NCBI RefSeq assembly: GCF_003003275.1
Contig: NZ_PVTO01000012.1
Location: forward strand, 25,069 to 89,068
Length of the DNA stretch: 64,000 nucleotides
DNA from: Alkalibacterium olivapovliticus
Lineage (GTDB): Bacteria; Bacillota; Bacilli; Lactobacillales; Carnobacteriaceae_A
Direction of reading: 5' to 3'
Shown here piece after piece: positions 8,551 through 17,898 of this stretch. The notes under the pieces were generated by a model, which saw only the letters and a list, made by a program, of their open reading frames with translations, made no database searches and had not been told where the DNA came from. Position numbers and translations under genes: made by a program. How positions within the stretch are numbered: position 1 is the first letter of the stretch; each line of letters begins with the position of its first letter.

Positions 8551-9612
8551 ATGAATAAAAAAAGTAACATCTTGAATGACCTGCAAAAGGCTTTTAATAC
8601 AGGTGTTTCATATATAATTCCTGTTGTAGTAGTTGGAGGATTATTTTTGGCAATAGCTCTAGCAACAGGGGAAGCCACCCCAGAAGGAATGGTCGTAACA
8701 AATCAATTTATGCAAAATATTCTTGATATAGGTTCAGCAGGATTTGCAATGATGATACCAATCCTTGCCGGTTATATAGCATACTCTCTAGCCGGCAAGC
8801 CCGGACTAGCCCCGGGTATGATACTGGGGTTTGTAGCTAACAATCCAATTGGTTCATCTCAAGTTCAAACCGGATTTTTAGGTGCAATGTTATTGGGAGT
8901 TGCTTCTGGGTATTTAGTAAGATGGTGTAAGACTTGGAAGGTACCAAAAACAATAAAAACTATTATGCCTATTTTAATTGTACCAGTTTTTGTAACATTT
9001 GTACTGGGTATGTTGTATATATATGTAATTGCGGTTCCTATTGGTACTGCTATGGATTGGTTAGTAGAGGTTCTGAGCGGGATGCAAGGAACTAGTGCTA
9101 TCTTACTGGGAGCGATAATTGGTGCTATGACTGCTATTGATATGGGGGGGCCAATTAATAAGACAGCAACCGCTTTCACACTAGCCTTAATGGCTGAGGG
9201 TATTTATGCTCCCAATGGAGCTCATCGTGTAGCAGTAGCTATTCCACCACTTGCATTAGGAATATCTACTCTAATATCAAAACGTAAATATACATTAGCA
9301 GACAAACCGTTGGGTACTTCGGCTATATTTATGGGATTAATAGGAATTACAGAGGGTGCAATACCTTTCGCAGTTAAAGATGTCAAAGCAGTTCTTCCAT
9401 CAATAATGGTTGGTAGCGCTGTGGGTGGAGCCTTAAGTATGATGAACAATGTAGAGGCGCTGGTACCTCATGGTGGGTTAATAATCCTACCTGTAGTGAA
9501 CGGGCGTATGTGGTTTGTTATATCAATGTTCGTGGGGGTTGCCATTTCAGTTGCAATGCTACATTTCTTAAAAAAAGATATAGATTTAGTGGATAACGAA
9601 ACTAGTAAGTAA
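8551..9612 (+). CDS. PTS EIIC component, fructose family permease
   Basis: Membrane component of 353 residues that binds and translocates the sugar. It has about 8-10 hydrophobic segments. Family motifs are AFNTGVSYIIPVVVVGG at the N-terminus, AIDMGGPINKTATAF and YAPNGAHRVAVAIPPLALG in the middle, and ITEGAIPFA towards the end. It is a free-standing EIIC, where FruA usually fuses IIABC or IIBC. ATG start, AGGAGG ribosome site 13 bp after eiiB. It is followed 24 bp later by the GatZ/KbaZ-like gene, which should act on the phosphorylated sugar this permease delivers. Confidence 0.92.
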   Translation: MNKKSNILNDLQKAFNTGVSYIIPVVVVGGLFLAIALATGEATPEGMVVTNQFMQNILDIGSAGFAMMIPILAGYIAYSLAGKPGLAPGMILGFVANNPIGSSQVQTGFLGAMLLGVASGYLVRWCKTWKVPKTIKTIMPILIVPVFVTFVLGMLYIYVIAVPIGTAMDWLVEVLSGMQGTSAILLGAIIGAMTAIDMGGPINKTATAFTLALMAEGIYAPNGAHRVAVAIPPLALGISTLISKRKYTLADKPLGTSAIFMGLIGITEGAIPFAVKDVKAVLPSIMVGSAVGGALSMMNNVEALVPHGGLIILPVVNGRMWFVISMFVGVAISVAMLHFLKKDIDLVDNETSK

Positions 9613-9636
9613 AATTCAAATAATAGGAGAATGATT

Positions 9637-10911
9637 ATGAATAAACTATCACTTTCAAAAGTAGTTAAAGGTATTTTAGAACTACAAGATATTGGAGAGA
9701 GTACGACCATTTTAGGTATTGGTCCAATGTCTAAAAATGCAATTCAAGCTGCTTTAGAACTATCTAAAAACGATGATTATCCAGTTATGTTTATAGCAAG
9801 CCGTAATCAAGTAGATTTGGATGAATTAGGTGGAGGATATGTTAACGGATGGAATCAATTTACATTTAAAAAAGCTGTAGAAGAAGTAGCTCGTTCAATT
9901 AATTACAATAATTACTACTATATGTGTAGAGATCACGGTGGGCCGTGGCAACGAGATGAAGAAAGAAATTCTCATTTAGAAGAAAAAAAAGCAATGGATA
10001 TTGCAAAAAAATCTTATATAGCTGATATTGAGGCTGGATTTGATTTGTTAATGATAGATCCTACAAAAGATCCTTTTGAAATGGGCAAAGTTATTCCTCT
10101 AGATGTGGTTATTGAGAGAACGTTAGAATTAATAGAATTCTGTGAAAATGAAAGAATTGAAAGAGATTTACCTGAGATTGGATATGAGGTAGGCACTGAA
10201 GAAACGAATGGTGGATTAACGACAACTGATACCTACGAAAAGTTTATTATAGAATTACAAAGCAAGTTAACAGAAAGAAAGCTTCCGATGCCAGTATTTA
10301 TTGTTGGTCAAACAGGTACCCTAGTTAAAAAAACAATTCAAGCAGGGACTTTTAACTTTGAGAATGCTCTGGAGTTATCCCGTATGGCAAAACAATATGG
10401 AGTAGGACTTAAGGAGCACAATGGAGACTACCTTGATGACGTTAGTCTGCTTGAACACAAACCAGCTAATATAGCTGCTACAAATGTTGCTCCACAATAT
10501 GGAACTGAAGAAACTAGAGCATATTTGAAATTATATGAGTTAGAAAAAAATTTGGTCAAACACAACTTAGTGAAAGATCCTTCGAAACTTAAAGAAGTAC
10601 TGCTACTTCATTCAATAAAAAGTGAGCGTTGGAGAAAGTGGATGGTAGGAGATCAAAAAGAGTTAACAGTTAAAGAAATTCAAGCTGATAACGATTTGTC
10701 TCTACAAATACTCGATATTGCGGGACACTATACCTTTAATAATAATGAGGTTAAATTGGAAATCGAGAAATTATATACTAATTTAACGTTAAACAATATT
10801 AATGGTAAAAGATTTGTAATAGACCACATTAAGAGACCTATTAGAGATTACGCTGAGTCATTTAATTTAAAAGGAGCTACTTCTAGGATAAATAACATAC
10901 TAACAAAATAA
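9637..10911 (+). CDS. GatZ/KbaZ-like protein (tagatose-bisphosphate aldolase accessory / sugar C4-epimerase family)
   Basis: Cytosolic protein of 424 residues resembling PF08013 proteins. Aligned landmarks: RDHGGPWQRDEE (GatZ has GGDHLGPNCWQ), YEVGTEETNGG (YVIGTEVPVPGG), LKEHNGDYL (YEAHSTDYQ), and SERWRKWM (PQYWKKYY). In GatYZ/KbaYZ this subunit supports the class II aldolase GatY/KbaY, but no GatY partner is encoded in this locus. Other family members are sugar or sugar-phosphate C4-epimerases, so an epimerase acting on the PTS product is a reasonable alternative. Start ATG 9637 fits AGGAG at 9625-9629 better than ATG 9631. A terminator follows at 10927. Function beyond the family is inferred. 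Confidence 0.7.
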   Translation: MNKLSLSKVVKGILELQDIGESTTILGIGPMSKNAIQAALELSKNDDYPVMFIASRNQVDLDELGGGYVNGWNQFTFKKAVEEVARSINYNNYYYMCRDHGGPWQRDEERNSHLEEKKAMDIAKKSYIADIEAGFDLLMIDPTKDPFEMGKVIPLDVVIERTLELIEFCENERIERDLPEIGYEVGTEETNGGLTTTDTYEKFIIELQSKLTERKLPMPVFIVGQTGTLVKKTIQAGTFNFENALELSRMAKQYGVGLKEHNGDYLDDVSLLEHKPANIAATNVAPQYGTEETRAYLKLYELEKNLVKHNLVKDPSKLKEVLLLHSIKSERWRKWMVGDQKELTVKEIQADNDLSLQILDIAGHYTFNNNEVKLEIEKLYTNLTLNNINGKRFVIDHIKRPIRDYAESFNLKGATSRINNILTK

Positions 10912-10926
10912 GTTTAAGTTATAATG

Positions 10927-10960
10927 ACAGGGTAAAGATAACCTTTATCCTGTTTGTTTT
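10927..10960 (+). terminator. Intrinsic terminator after the GatZ-like gene
   Basis: 11-bp stem ACAGGGTAAAG (10927-10937) with CTTTATCCTGT (10943-10953), one G-U pair, 5-base loop, followed by TTGTTTT. It ends the regulator-PTS-GatZ unit, although the HAD and transketolase genes follow closely and may be reached by read-through. Confidence 0.75.
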
Positions 10961-10997
10961 ATATTATAGAAAAATAGTAGCTAGGGGTGATGATTTT

Positions 10998-11702
10998 GTG
11001 TGGAATTTTATATTTGATTTAGATAATACATTATATGATCAATTTATACCATTCAAACAAGCATTTGAAATTTGTTTTAAAGATACTAAAATAGATAGTA
11101 GGCAATTGTACGAGCGAAGTAGGTTCTATAGCGATAATGTTTTCAATCTTACTGAATCAGGGGAGTTACCTTTAGTAGAAATGCATATCTACAGAATAAA
11201 AAGTGCAATGAGCGATTTTAATTTAGCCATTACGGATTTTGAAGCGCTACAATTTCAAAAAAGTTACAAAAAATTCCAACAAGAAATTAAATTATTGGAT
11301 GAGTTTGAAAATGTACTAAATTTTGTTTGTAGAGCAAATTTGAAAATTGGAATAATTACCAATGGACCAAAATATCATCAAAAAAAGAAAATTGAACAAT
11401 TGAAACTTAAAAAATGGATTGCAAAAGAAAATATAATTATTTCAGGAGAAGTTGGGCAATCTAAACCAGGCAAAGAAATTTTCAAAATTGCTGAGAATAG
11501 AATGAAATTAAAGCCTGAAGAAACTTACTATATCGGCGATTCGTTTGAAAATGATGTCGTAGGTGCAAAAAGAGCTGGGTGGAAATCTATTTGGATGAAT
11601 CATTACAAAAAGAGTTATAACTCTAATATATTGCCAGATTATACGCTTACTGATAACAAAGAAGCATTAGAATTAATAAAAAAAATTTGTAATGCAAAAT
11701 AA
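10998..11702 (+). CDS. HAD-superfamily hydrolase (subfamily IA phosphatase)
   Basis: 234-residue cytosolic phosphatase. Four HAD motifs are visible: I, FDLDNTLYD at residues 6-14 with nucleophile Asp7 and acid/base Asp9; II, IITNG; III, Lys in SKPGKE; IV, YIGDSFENDVVGA. The alpha-helical cap after motif I fits the IA group (YjjG-like nucleotidases, phosphoglycolate and sugar-phosphate phosphatases). GTG start with AGGGGTGAT as ribosome site. Its position between the GatZ-like gene and transketolase suggests dephosphorylation of a sugar phosphate from the PTS pathway, but substrate cannot be told from sequence. Base composition is as AT-rich as the PTS genes. Confidence 0.85.
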   Translation: MWNFIFDLDNTLYDQFIPFKQAFEICFKDTKIDSRQLYERSRFYSDNVFNLTESGELPLVEMHIYRIKSAMSDFNLAITDFEALQFQKSYKKFQQEIKLLDEFENVLNFVCRANLKIGIITNGPKYHQKKKIEQLKLKKWIAKENIIISGEVGQSKPGKEIFKIAENRMKLKPEETYYIGDSFENDVVGAKRAGWKSIWMNHYKKSYNSNILPDYTLTDNKEALELIKKICNAK

Positions 11703-11730
11703 AATTATAATACGAAAGGATTGAAGTTAA

Positions 11731-13728
11731 TTGTTCGATAAAATAGATCAAATGGCTGTTGATACAATTCGTACCCTAAGTATAGATGGCGTACAAAAAG
11801 CAAATTCTGGACATCCCGGGTTACCAATGGGAGCAGCACCTATGGCGTATACGCTATGGACACGTCACTTAAATATCAATCCAAATAACTCCAGATGGTT
11901 CAATAGAGATCGTTTTGTATTATCTGCAGGTCACGGGTCAATGCTTTTATACAGCATGCTCCACTTGTCTGGATTTGACGTAACGATCGATAACCTGAAG
12001 AACTTCCGTCAATTGGAAGGCAACACTCCAGGACATCCGGAAGTACACATTACTGATGGTGTCGAAGCGACAACTGGACCTTTAGGACAGGGCATTGCAA
12101 ACGCTGTAGGAATGGCTATGGCTGAAGCACACTTAGCAGCTACCTATAACAAAGAGGACTACGGTATTGTAGACCATTACACTTATGTTCTATGTGGAGA
12201 CGGCGATCTTCAGGAAGGTGTTTCTCAAGAATCTTCTTCTCTGGCTGGCCACTTAAAATTAGGTAAATTGATCATGTTGTATGATTCCAATGATATCCAA
12301 TTGGATGGTCCAACATCGAATGCATTTACTGAAGATGTCGGCAAGCGTTTTGAAGCTTATGGCTGGGAACATATTCTGGTTGAAGACGGTAATGATTTAG
12401 AAGCAATCGACCAAGCTATTCAAAAAGCTAAAGAAAATACCGACCAACCTTCTCTGATCGAAATCAAGACAGTTATCGGATTTGGTGCAACTAATGCTGG
12501 TACACACAATGTTCACGGTGCACCACTTGGACCTGAAGGTGTGGAAGCTGCCAAGAAAGCTTATGGATGGGAAGGCGAAGACTTCTTCGTTCCTCAAGAG
12601 GTCAAAGATCGCTTTAAAGAGCTTATAATCGATAAAGGTGAAAAAGCTGAAGCTGAATGGAACTCATTAGTGACAGATTACCGTAACACTCACTCAGACC
12701 TTGCAGCTCGTTTTGATTCTGCACTATCAGGAGAATTACCTGCAGACTGGGATAAAAACTTACCAAGTTATGCTGAAAGTGATGGTTCTGCCGCTACTCG
12801 TTCAACAAGTGGAGAAGTATTGAATGCCATTGCTAAATCTGTCCCTAATTTCTGGGGTGGTTCAGCTGACTTATCTGGATCCAACAAAACAATGATCGAT
12901 GATGTTAAAGACTTCCAGGCAGGACAATACGACGGACGCAATATCTGGTATGGTGTACGTGAATTTGCAATGACTGCTGCTTTAAACGGAATTTTACTGC
13001 ATGGCGGAACTAAGTCGTATGTGGCTACATTCTTCGTCTTTACTGATTACCTGAGACCGGCTGTTCGTTTAGCTGCTTTGTCACGTATCCCGGCTATCTA
13101 TGTTATGACTCATGATTCAATAGCTGTTGGAGAAGATGGACCAACACACGAGCCAGTTGAACAGTTGTCAAGTTTCCGTGGTATGCACAACCTAACCGTT
13201 TTACGTCCAGCTGACGGAAACGAAGTCGCTGCTGCATGGGAAGTGGCTGTTACTTCTACAGACAGACCTACAATGCTTGTATTGACTCGTCAGAACTTGC
13301 CTGTATTGCCAGGAACTCAAGCTTCTGCTCGACAAAACGTTAAAAAAGGTGCCTATGTTCTATCTGCATCTGATAAAGAAACACCAGATGGTATCCTGAT
13401 CGCAACTGGATCGGAAGTATCATTAGCTGTTGAGGCTCAAAAAGAATTGAAAACGCAAGGACACGATGTATCAGTTGTCTCAATGCCGAGTTTTGATTTG
13501 TTTGAACTTCAATCAGATGACTACAAAGAATCAGTATTGCCTTATGCTGTCAAAAACAGAGTAGCTATTGAAATGGGCTCTTCATTCGGTTGGCATAAAT
13601 ATGCCGGTCCAGAAGGAAAAGTTTTGGCTATCGATAAGTTTGGTGCAAGTGGTAATGGCGAAGCAGTGGTTGAAGCTTATGGCTTCACACCTGAAAACGT
13701 CGTAAACACTTATTTATCAATTAATTAA
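11731..13728 (+). CDS. tkt: Transketolase
   Basis: Thiamine-diphosphate enzyme of the pentose phosphate pathway moving two-carbon ketol units between sugar phosphates. 665 residues, normal length. The TPP motif begins at CGDGDLQEG (about residue 153) and ends at [11 protein letters not shown]; substrate-site blocks are [15 protein letters not shown] near residue 26 and [15 protein letters not shown] near residue 460. TTG start 28 bp after the HAD gene with GAAAGGA as ribosome site. It closes the inserted sugar block; its codon use is less AT-rich and looks like the resident genes, so it may be native with the PTS cluster attached to it, or a functional partner feeding fructose-6-P into central metabolism. 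A strong terminator follows. Confidence 0.95.
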   Translation: MFDKIDQMAVDTIRTLSIDGVQKANSGHPGLPMGAAPMAYTLWTRHLNINPNNSRWFNRDRFVLSAGHGSMLLYSMLHLSGFDVTIDNLKNFRQLEGNTPGHPEVHITDGVEATTGPLGQGIANAVGMAMAEAHLAATYNKEDYGIVDHYTYVLCGDGDLQEGVSQESSSLAGHLKLGKLIMLYDSNDIQLDGPTSNAFTEDVGKRFEAYGWEHILVEDGNDLEAIDQAIQKAKENTDQPSLIEIKTVIGFGATNAGTHNVHGAPLGPEGVEAAKKAYGWEGEDFFVPQEVKDRFKELIIDKGEKAEAEWNSLVTDYRNTHSDLAARFDSALSGELPADWDKNLPSYAESDGSAATRSTSGEVLNAIAKSVPNFWGGSADLSGSNKTMIDDVKDFQAGQYDGRNIWYGVREFAMTAALNGILLHGGTKSYVATFFVFTDYLRPAVRLAALSRIPAIYVMTHDSIAVGEDGPTHEPVEQLSSFRGMHNLTVLRPADGNEVAAAWEVAVTSTDRPTMLVLTRQNLPVLPGTQASARQNVKKGAYVLSASDKETPDGILIATGSEVSLAVEAQKELKTQGHDVSVVSMPSFDLFELQSDDYKESVLPYAVKNRVAIEMGSSFGWHKYAGPEGKVLAIDKFGASGNGEAVVEAYGFTPENVVNTYLSIN

Positions 13729-13787
13729 AATTTTGAATTAACTAAGTTTACAACAAATAATACATTGCAATAGTAGAGGACTTTCTT

Positions 13788-13847
13788 AATTAAAACAGAA
13801 AAGCTCATCACTGTCTCCAATAAGTGGTGAGCTTTTCTGTTTTAATT
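13788..13847 (+). terminator. Strong bidirectional-looking terminator after tkt
   Basis: 25-bp inverted repeat with one G-U pair: arms 13788-13812 and 13823-13847, 10-base loop. The A-rich left arm and T-rich right arm would work on either strand. Confidence 0.85.
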
Positions 13848-13857
13848 ATGTTATACC

Positions 13858-13886
13858 TTGACTTCCACTTGCTTTTTATGTAAACT
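13858..13886 (+). promoter_or_regulatory. Upstream promoter of the rpoB leader
   Basis: TTGACT (13858-13863), 17-bp spacer, TAAACT (13881-13886). It lies about 290 bp before rpoB and would transcribe a leader that contains a terminator-like hairpin. Confidence 0.65.
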
Positions 13887-13906
13887 TAATAGACGCTAAA
13901 TAAAGT

Positions 13907-13987
13907 ATGAAAAAGAAATTCGTGCGAAATATTGTCCGTACGCGATTTTTGAAGCCAAACAAAAGAATGTGTGATGATCCAGGATGA
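13907..13987 (+). other. Possible 26-codon basic leader peptide upstream of rpoB
   Basis: ATG AAA AAG AAA TTC opens a 26-codon frame rich in Lys/Arg that ends inside the left part of the hairpin at 13959-14021. There is no convincing ribosome site, so coding is unproven. The overlap between the frame and the hairpin is the reason for listing it. Confidence 0.25.
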
Positions 13988-14021
13988 ATCTTTCACGACT
14001 CTTTTGTATTTTTTTTGGTCT
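13959..14021 (+). terminator. Terminator-like hairpin in the rpoB leader (possible attenuator or sRNA end)
   Basis: ACAAAAGA (about 13958-13965) pairs with TCTTTTGT, with further inner pairs, followed by TATTTTTTTT. It stands about 75 bp after the promoter at 13858 and 150 bp before rpoB, so transcripts from that promoter would end here unless anti-terminated. Confidence 0.65.
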
Positions 14022-14062
14022 AAAATAGGGTAAACCCTCACTTTTTAATCGAATGATAATAA

Positions 14063-14090
14063 TTGCAACACAATTGTAATATATTATTAT
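14063..14090 (+). promoter_or_regulatory. Proximal rpoB promoter
   Basis: TTGCAA (14063-14068), 16-bp spacer, TATTAT (14085-14090). It lies downstream of the leader terminator, so would drive rpoBC without attenuation. Confidence 0.5.
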
Positions 14091-14172
14091 TGGTTGAAAG
14101 TGTGCATGATTTAGATCGATACAGTGCTTCTGATTATGACAACTAGTGATTATTTTATGAGGGGTGAAGAGG

Positions 14173-17100
14173 TTGGCAGGCCAAGACGTAAAATACGGCA
14201 AGCACCGTACACGCAGAAGTTATTCACGAATCAAAGAAGTATTGGAATTACCGAACTTAATCGAAATTCAGACAAACTCTTATGACTGGTTTTTAAAAGA
14301 TGGATTGAAAGATATGTTCAAAGATATCTCTCCCATTGAAGACTTTACAGGAAATCTTTCACTGGAATTTACAGATTATCAATTACAGGAACCTAAATAC
14401 TCAGTAGATGAAGCGAGACAACACGACTCAAACTATTCTGCACCTTTATATGTAAAGTTGCGTTTAATCAACAAAGAAACAGGTGAAGTGAAAGAGCAGG
14501 AAGTGTTCTTCGGCGATTTCCCACTTATGACTCATCAGGGTACATTTATCATTAATGGTGCGGAACGTGTTATCGTTTCTCAACTTGTTCGTTCACCTGG
14601 TGTTTACTTCAGCCCTAAAATCGAGAAGAACGGCATGGAAGGATTCGGCTCTACAGTCATTCCTAACCGTGGCGCATGGCTTGAATATGAAACAGATTCT
14701 AAAGGTCTATCAAACGTACGTATTGACCGTACGCGTAAAATTCCTTTAAGTGTACTCGTTCGTGCATTAGGATTTGGATCTGACGATGAGATTTTAGACA
14801 TTTTTGGACAGAATGACAGCTTGATGGCAACACTTGAAAAAGATGTGCATAAAAACATGTCTGATTCTCGTGTTGAAGAAGCACTGAAAGATGTTTACGA
14901 ACGTCTTCGTCCAGGAGAACCTAAAACAGCAGATTCTTCTAGAAGTTTACTGACAACGCATTTCTTTGATCCGAAGCGTTATGACTTAGCTCGCGTCGGA
15001 CGTTACAAAATGAATAAAAAACTAGACCTTAAAATCCGTTTGATGGGACTTACTTTAGCAGAATCACTTGTTGACAGTGAAACAGGCGAACTGTTAGCTA
15101 AAGAGGGCACATTGATCAACCGTGAAGTGATGAATGAATTAGGCCCGCATATCGATAACGGTCTGAACGCCGTTACACTACATCCTTCTGATGAAGGGGT
15201 TGTACCGGAACCGATTGATTTACAAATCGTAAAAGTATATTCACCTATGGACAGCGACCGTGTGGTCAATGTTATTGGTAATGCTTATCCGGATCGTGAA
15301 ATCAAATATATTATTCCAGCAGACATGATTGCTTCAATGAACTACTTCTTCAACCTGCAGGAAGGTATCGGGGAAACTGACGATATCGACCACTTAGGTA
15401 ACAGACGTATCCGTTCAGTTGGCGAACTGCTGCAGAATCAATTCCGTATCGGATTATCCCGTATGGAGCGTGTGGTACGTGAACGTATGTCTATTCAGGA
15501 CACAACGACCACAACACCACAGCAGCTGGTTAATATCAGACCTGTTGTTGCTTCTATTAAAGAGTTCTTCGGATCATCTCAGTTATCTCAGTTCATGGAT
15601 CAGACGAATCCACTGGGTGAGTTAACACACAAACGTCGATTATCTGCACTTGGACCCGGCGGACTGACACGAGACCGTGCCGGTTATGAAGTACGAGACG
15701 TTCACTATTCCCACTATGGCCGTATGTGTCCGATCGAAACGCCTGAGGGACCGAATATTGGACTGATCAACAGTTTATCCACTTATGCGAAAATCAATGA
15801 GTTTGGATTTATTGAAACACCTTACCGTCGAGTAGACAAAGAAACAGGCAAGGTTACAGCTCATATCGATTACCTGACAGCTGACGAAGAGGACCTGTTC
15901 GTCGTTGCCCAGGCAAATGCACCATTAAATGAAGATGGGTCATTTGTAAATAATCTGGTACTGGCACGTACTAAAAATAATAATGAAGAGCTTGATGCTT
16001 CACTGATGGATTACATGGACGTTTCACCTAAGCAGGTTGTCTCTGTAGCGACAGCAAGTATCCCGTTCCTTGAAAATGATGACTCAAACCGTGCGTTGAT
16101 GGGTGCGAACATGCAGCGTCAGGCGGTTCCGCTGATTCAGCCGGAAGCACCGCTTGTCGGAACAGGTATCGAGCACACAGCAGCACGAGATTCTGGAGCA
16201 GCAATTATTGCTAAAAACTCTGGAACTGTTGAATATGTTGATGCTAAACAAATCAGAGTCAGACGTGAAGACGGCGGACTCGACAGCTACCTTATTGCAA
16301 AATTCAAACGATCAAATGCAGGAACATCTTATAACCAGCGCGCCCTGGCACGTCACGGCGATAAAGTGGATAAAGGTGACATCCTGGCAGACGGACCGTC
16401 TATGGAAAATGGAGAAATGGCATTGGGTCGTAACCCATTGATCGCCTTCACTACATTCGACGGCTATAACTTTGAAGATGCCGTTATCATGAGTGAACGA
16501 CTAGTGAAAGATGACGTTTATACGTCTATTCATATAGAAGAATTCGAATCAGAAGCGCGTGATACTAAGCTTGGACCTGAAGAGATCACACGTGAATTGC
16601 CAAACGTCGGTGACGACGCACTTAAAGATCTGGACGACCGTGGCATCATCAGAATCGGTGCGGAAGTTCAGGATGGCGATATCCTCGTAGGTAAAGTAAC
16701 ACCTAAAGGCGTCTCGGAACTGTCTGCAGAAGAAAAACTGCTGCATGCAATCTTTGGTGAAAAAGCCCGTGAAGTCAGAGATACTTCTTTACGCGTACCA
16801 CACGGTGGCGGCGGAATCGTTCATGACGTTAAAATCTTCACGCGTGAAGCTGGAGACGAATTATCTCCTGGTGTAAACTATCTTGTTCGTGTCTTCATTG
16901 TTCAAAAACGTAAAATCAACGTTGGAGATAAAATGGCTGGACGTCACGGTAACAAGGGTGTTGTATCCTTGATCTTACCTGAAGAAGATATGCCTTTCCT
17001 TCCGGATGGTACACCTGTTGATATCATGCTGAACCCACTTGGGGTACCATCACGTATGAATATTGGACAAGTTATTGAACTGCATATGGGAATGGCGGCA

Positions 17101-17784
17101 CGTAAGCTGGGCATTCACATTGCAAGTCCTGTATTCGATGGAGCGAATGAAGAAGAAGTATGGGAAACTATCAAAGAAGCAGGTATGGATGACGATGCTA
17201 AATCAGTATTGATTGATGGCCGTACCGGCGAGCCATTTGATAATAAAGTATCTGTAGGCGTCATGTACTTCGTTAAACTGGCGCACATGGTTGACGACAA
17301 ACTCCATGCCCGTTCAACAGGTCCTTACTCACTTGTAACGCAGCAGCCACTTGGTGGTAAAGCGCAGTTTGGTGGACAGCGATTTGGAGAGATGGAAGTA
17401 TGGGCACTTGAAGCATATGGTGCTGCTTATATCCTCCAGGAAATCCTGACCTACAAATCGGATGACGTTGTCGGACGTGTTAAAACTTACGAAGCGATTG
17501 TCAAAGGGGAAACCATTCCAAAACCTGGTGTTCCTGAATCATTCCGAGTGCTGGTTAAAGAGCTTCAGTCATTAGGGCTGGACTTGAAAGTGCTGGATAT
17601 CGATCACAAACCAATCGATCTGGAAGACTCAGATGAAGATGACGAGTTTGGAAATGTTGATTCACTAGAAAAAATGAAAAAAGAGCAAGATGAAAAACGT
17701 GCTGAAGAAGCAAGAGTGAAAGAAGAACAGGCACTTGCTGAAAGTGAACTGGAAGCACAGGAACAAGAACTGGAGCAAGACTAA
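14173..17784 (+). CDS. rpoB: DNA-directed RNA polymerase subunit beta
   Basis: Beta subunit of RNA polymerase, 1203 residues from the TTG at 14173 ([17 protein letters not shown], collinear with Bacillus MTGQLVQYGRHRQRRSY). GAGGGGTGA at 14159-14167 is well placed for this start; the in-frame GTG at 14164 lies inside that ribosome site. The rifampicin region is intact and wild type: [10 protein letters not shown] from residue 467, with Asp476, His486 and Ser491 matching E. coli Asp516, His526 and Ser531, so the strain should be rifampicin sensitive. The C-terminus carries an acidic/glutamate-rich tail of about 60 residues, common in Firmicutes. rpoC follows after 114 bp. Confidence 0.97.
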   Translation: MAGQDVKYGKHRTRRSYSRIKEVLELPNLIEIQTNSYDWFLKDGLKDMFKDISPIEDFTGNLSLEFTDYQLQEPKYSVDEARQHDSNYSAPLYVKLRLINKETGEVKEQEVFFGDFPLMTHQGTFIINGAERVIVSQLVRSPGVYFSPKIEKNGMEGFGSTVIPNRGAWLEYETDSKGLSNVRIDRTRKIPLSVLVRALGFGSDDEILDIFGQNDSLMATLEKDVHKNMSDSRVEEALKDVYERLRPGEPKTADSSRSLLTTHFFDPKRYDLARVGRYKMNKKLDLKIRLMGLTLAESLVDSETGELLAKEGTLINREVMNELGPHIDNGLNAVTLHPSDEGVVPEPIDLQIVKVYSPMDSDRVVNVIGNAYPDREIKYIIPADMIASMNYFFNLQEGIGETDDIDHLGNRRIRSVGELLQNQFRIGLSRMERVVRERMSIQDTTTTTPQQLVNIRPVVASIKEFFGSSQLSQFMDQTNPLGELTHKRRLSALGPGGLTRDRAGYEVRDVHYSHYGRMCPIETPEGPNIGLINSLSTYAKINEFGFIETPYRRVDKETGKVTAHIDYLTADEEDLFVVAQANAPLNEDGSFVNNLVLARTKNNNEELDASLMDYMDVSPKQVVSVATASIPFLENDDSNRALMGANMQRQAVPLIQPEAPLVGTGIEHTAARDSGAAIIAKNSGTVEYVDAKQIRVRREDGGLDSYLIAKFKRSNAGTSYNQRALARHGDKVDKGDILADGPSMENGEMALGRNPLIAFTTFDGYNFEDAVIMSERLVKDDVYTSIHIEEFESEARDTKLGPEEITRELPNVGDDALKDLDDRGIIRIGAEVQDGDILVGKVTPKGVSELSAEEKLLHAIFGEKAREVRDTSLRVPHGGGGIVHDVKIFTREAGDELSPGVNYLVRVFIVQKRKINVGDKMAGRHGNKGVVSLILPEEDMPFLPDGTPVDIMLNPLGVPSRMNIGQVIELHMGMAARKLGIHIASPVFDGANEEEVWETIKEAGMDDDAKSVLIDGRTGEPFDNKVSVGVMYFVKLAHMVDDKLHARSTGPYSLVTQQPLGGKAQFGGQRFGEMEVWALEAYGAAYILQEILTYKSDDVVGRVKTYEAIVKGETIPKPGVPESFRVLVKELQSLGLDLKVLDIDHKPIDLEDSDEDDEFGNVDSLEKMKKEQDEKRAEEARVKEEQALAESELEAQEQELEQD

Positions 17785-17898
17785 GGTTAGACTGGATGAA
17801 ACGAGAGAGTCGGGAAATTAGACCTGACCTCTCCTTCGTCTTTGCGCAAGAAAAGGAGCAAGGGCAGCTCTATAATCTACTAAAGGGAGGTAGCCCCT

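Noticed and set aside
13896..14201. Minus-strand open frame upstream of rpoB
   Set aside because: Overlaps promoters, leader hairpin and the rpoB start; no ribosome site, no similarity seen.
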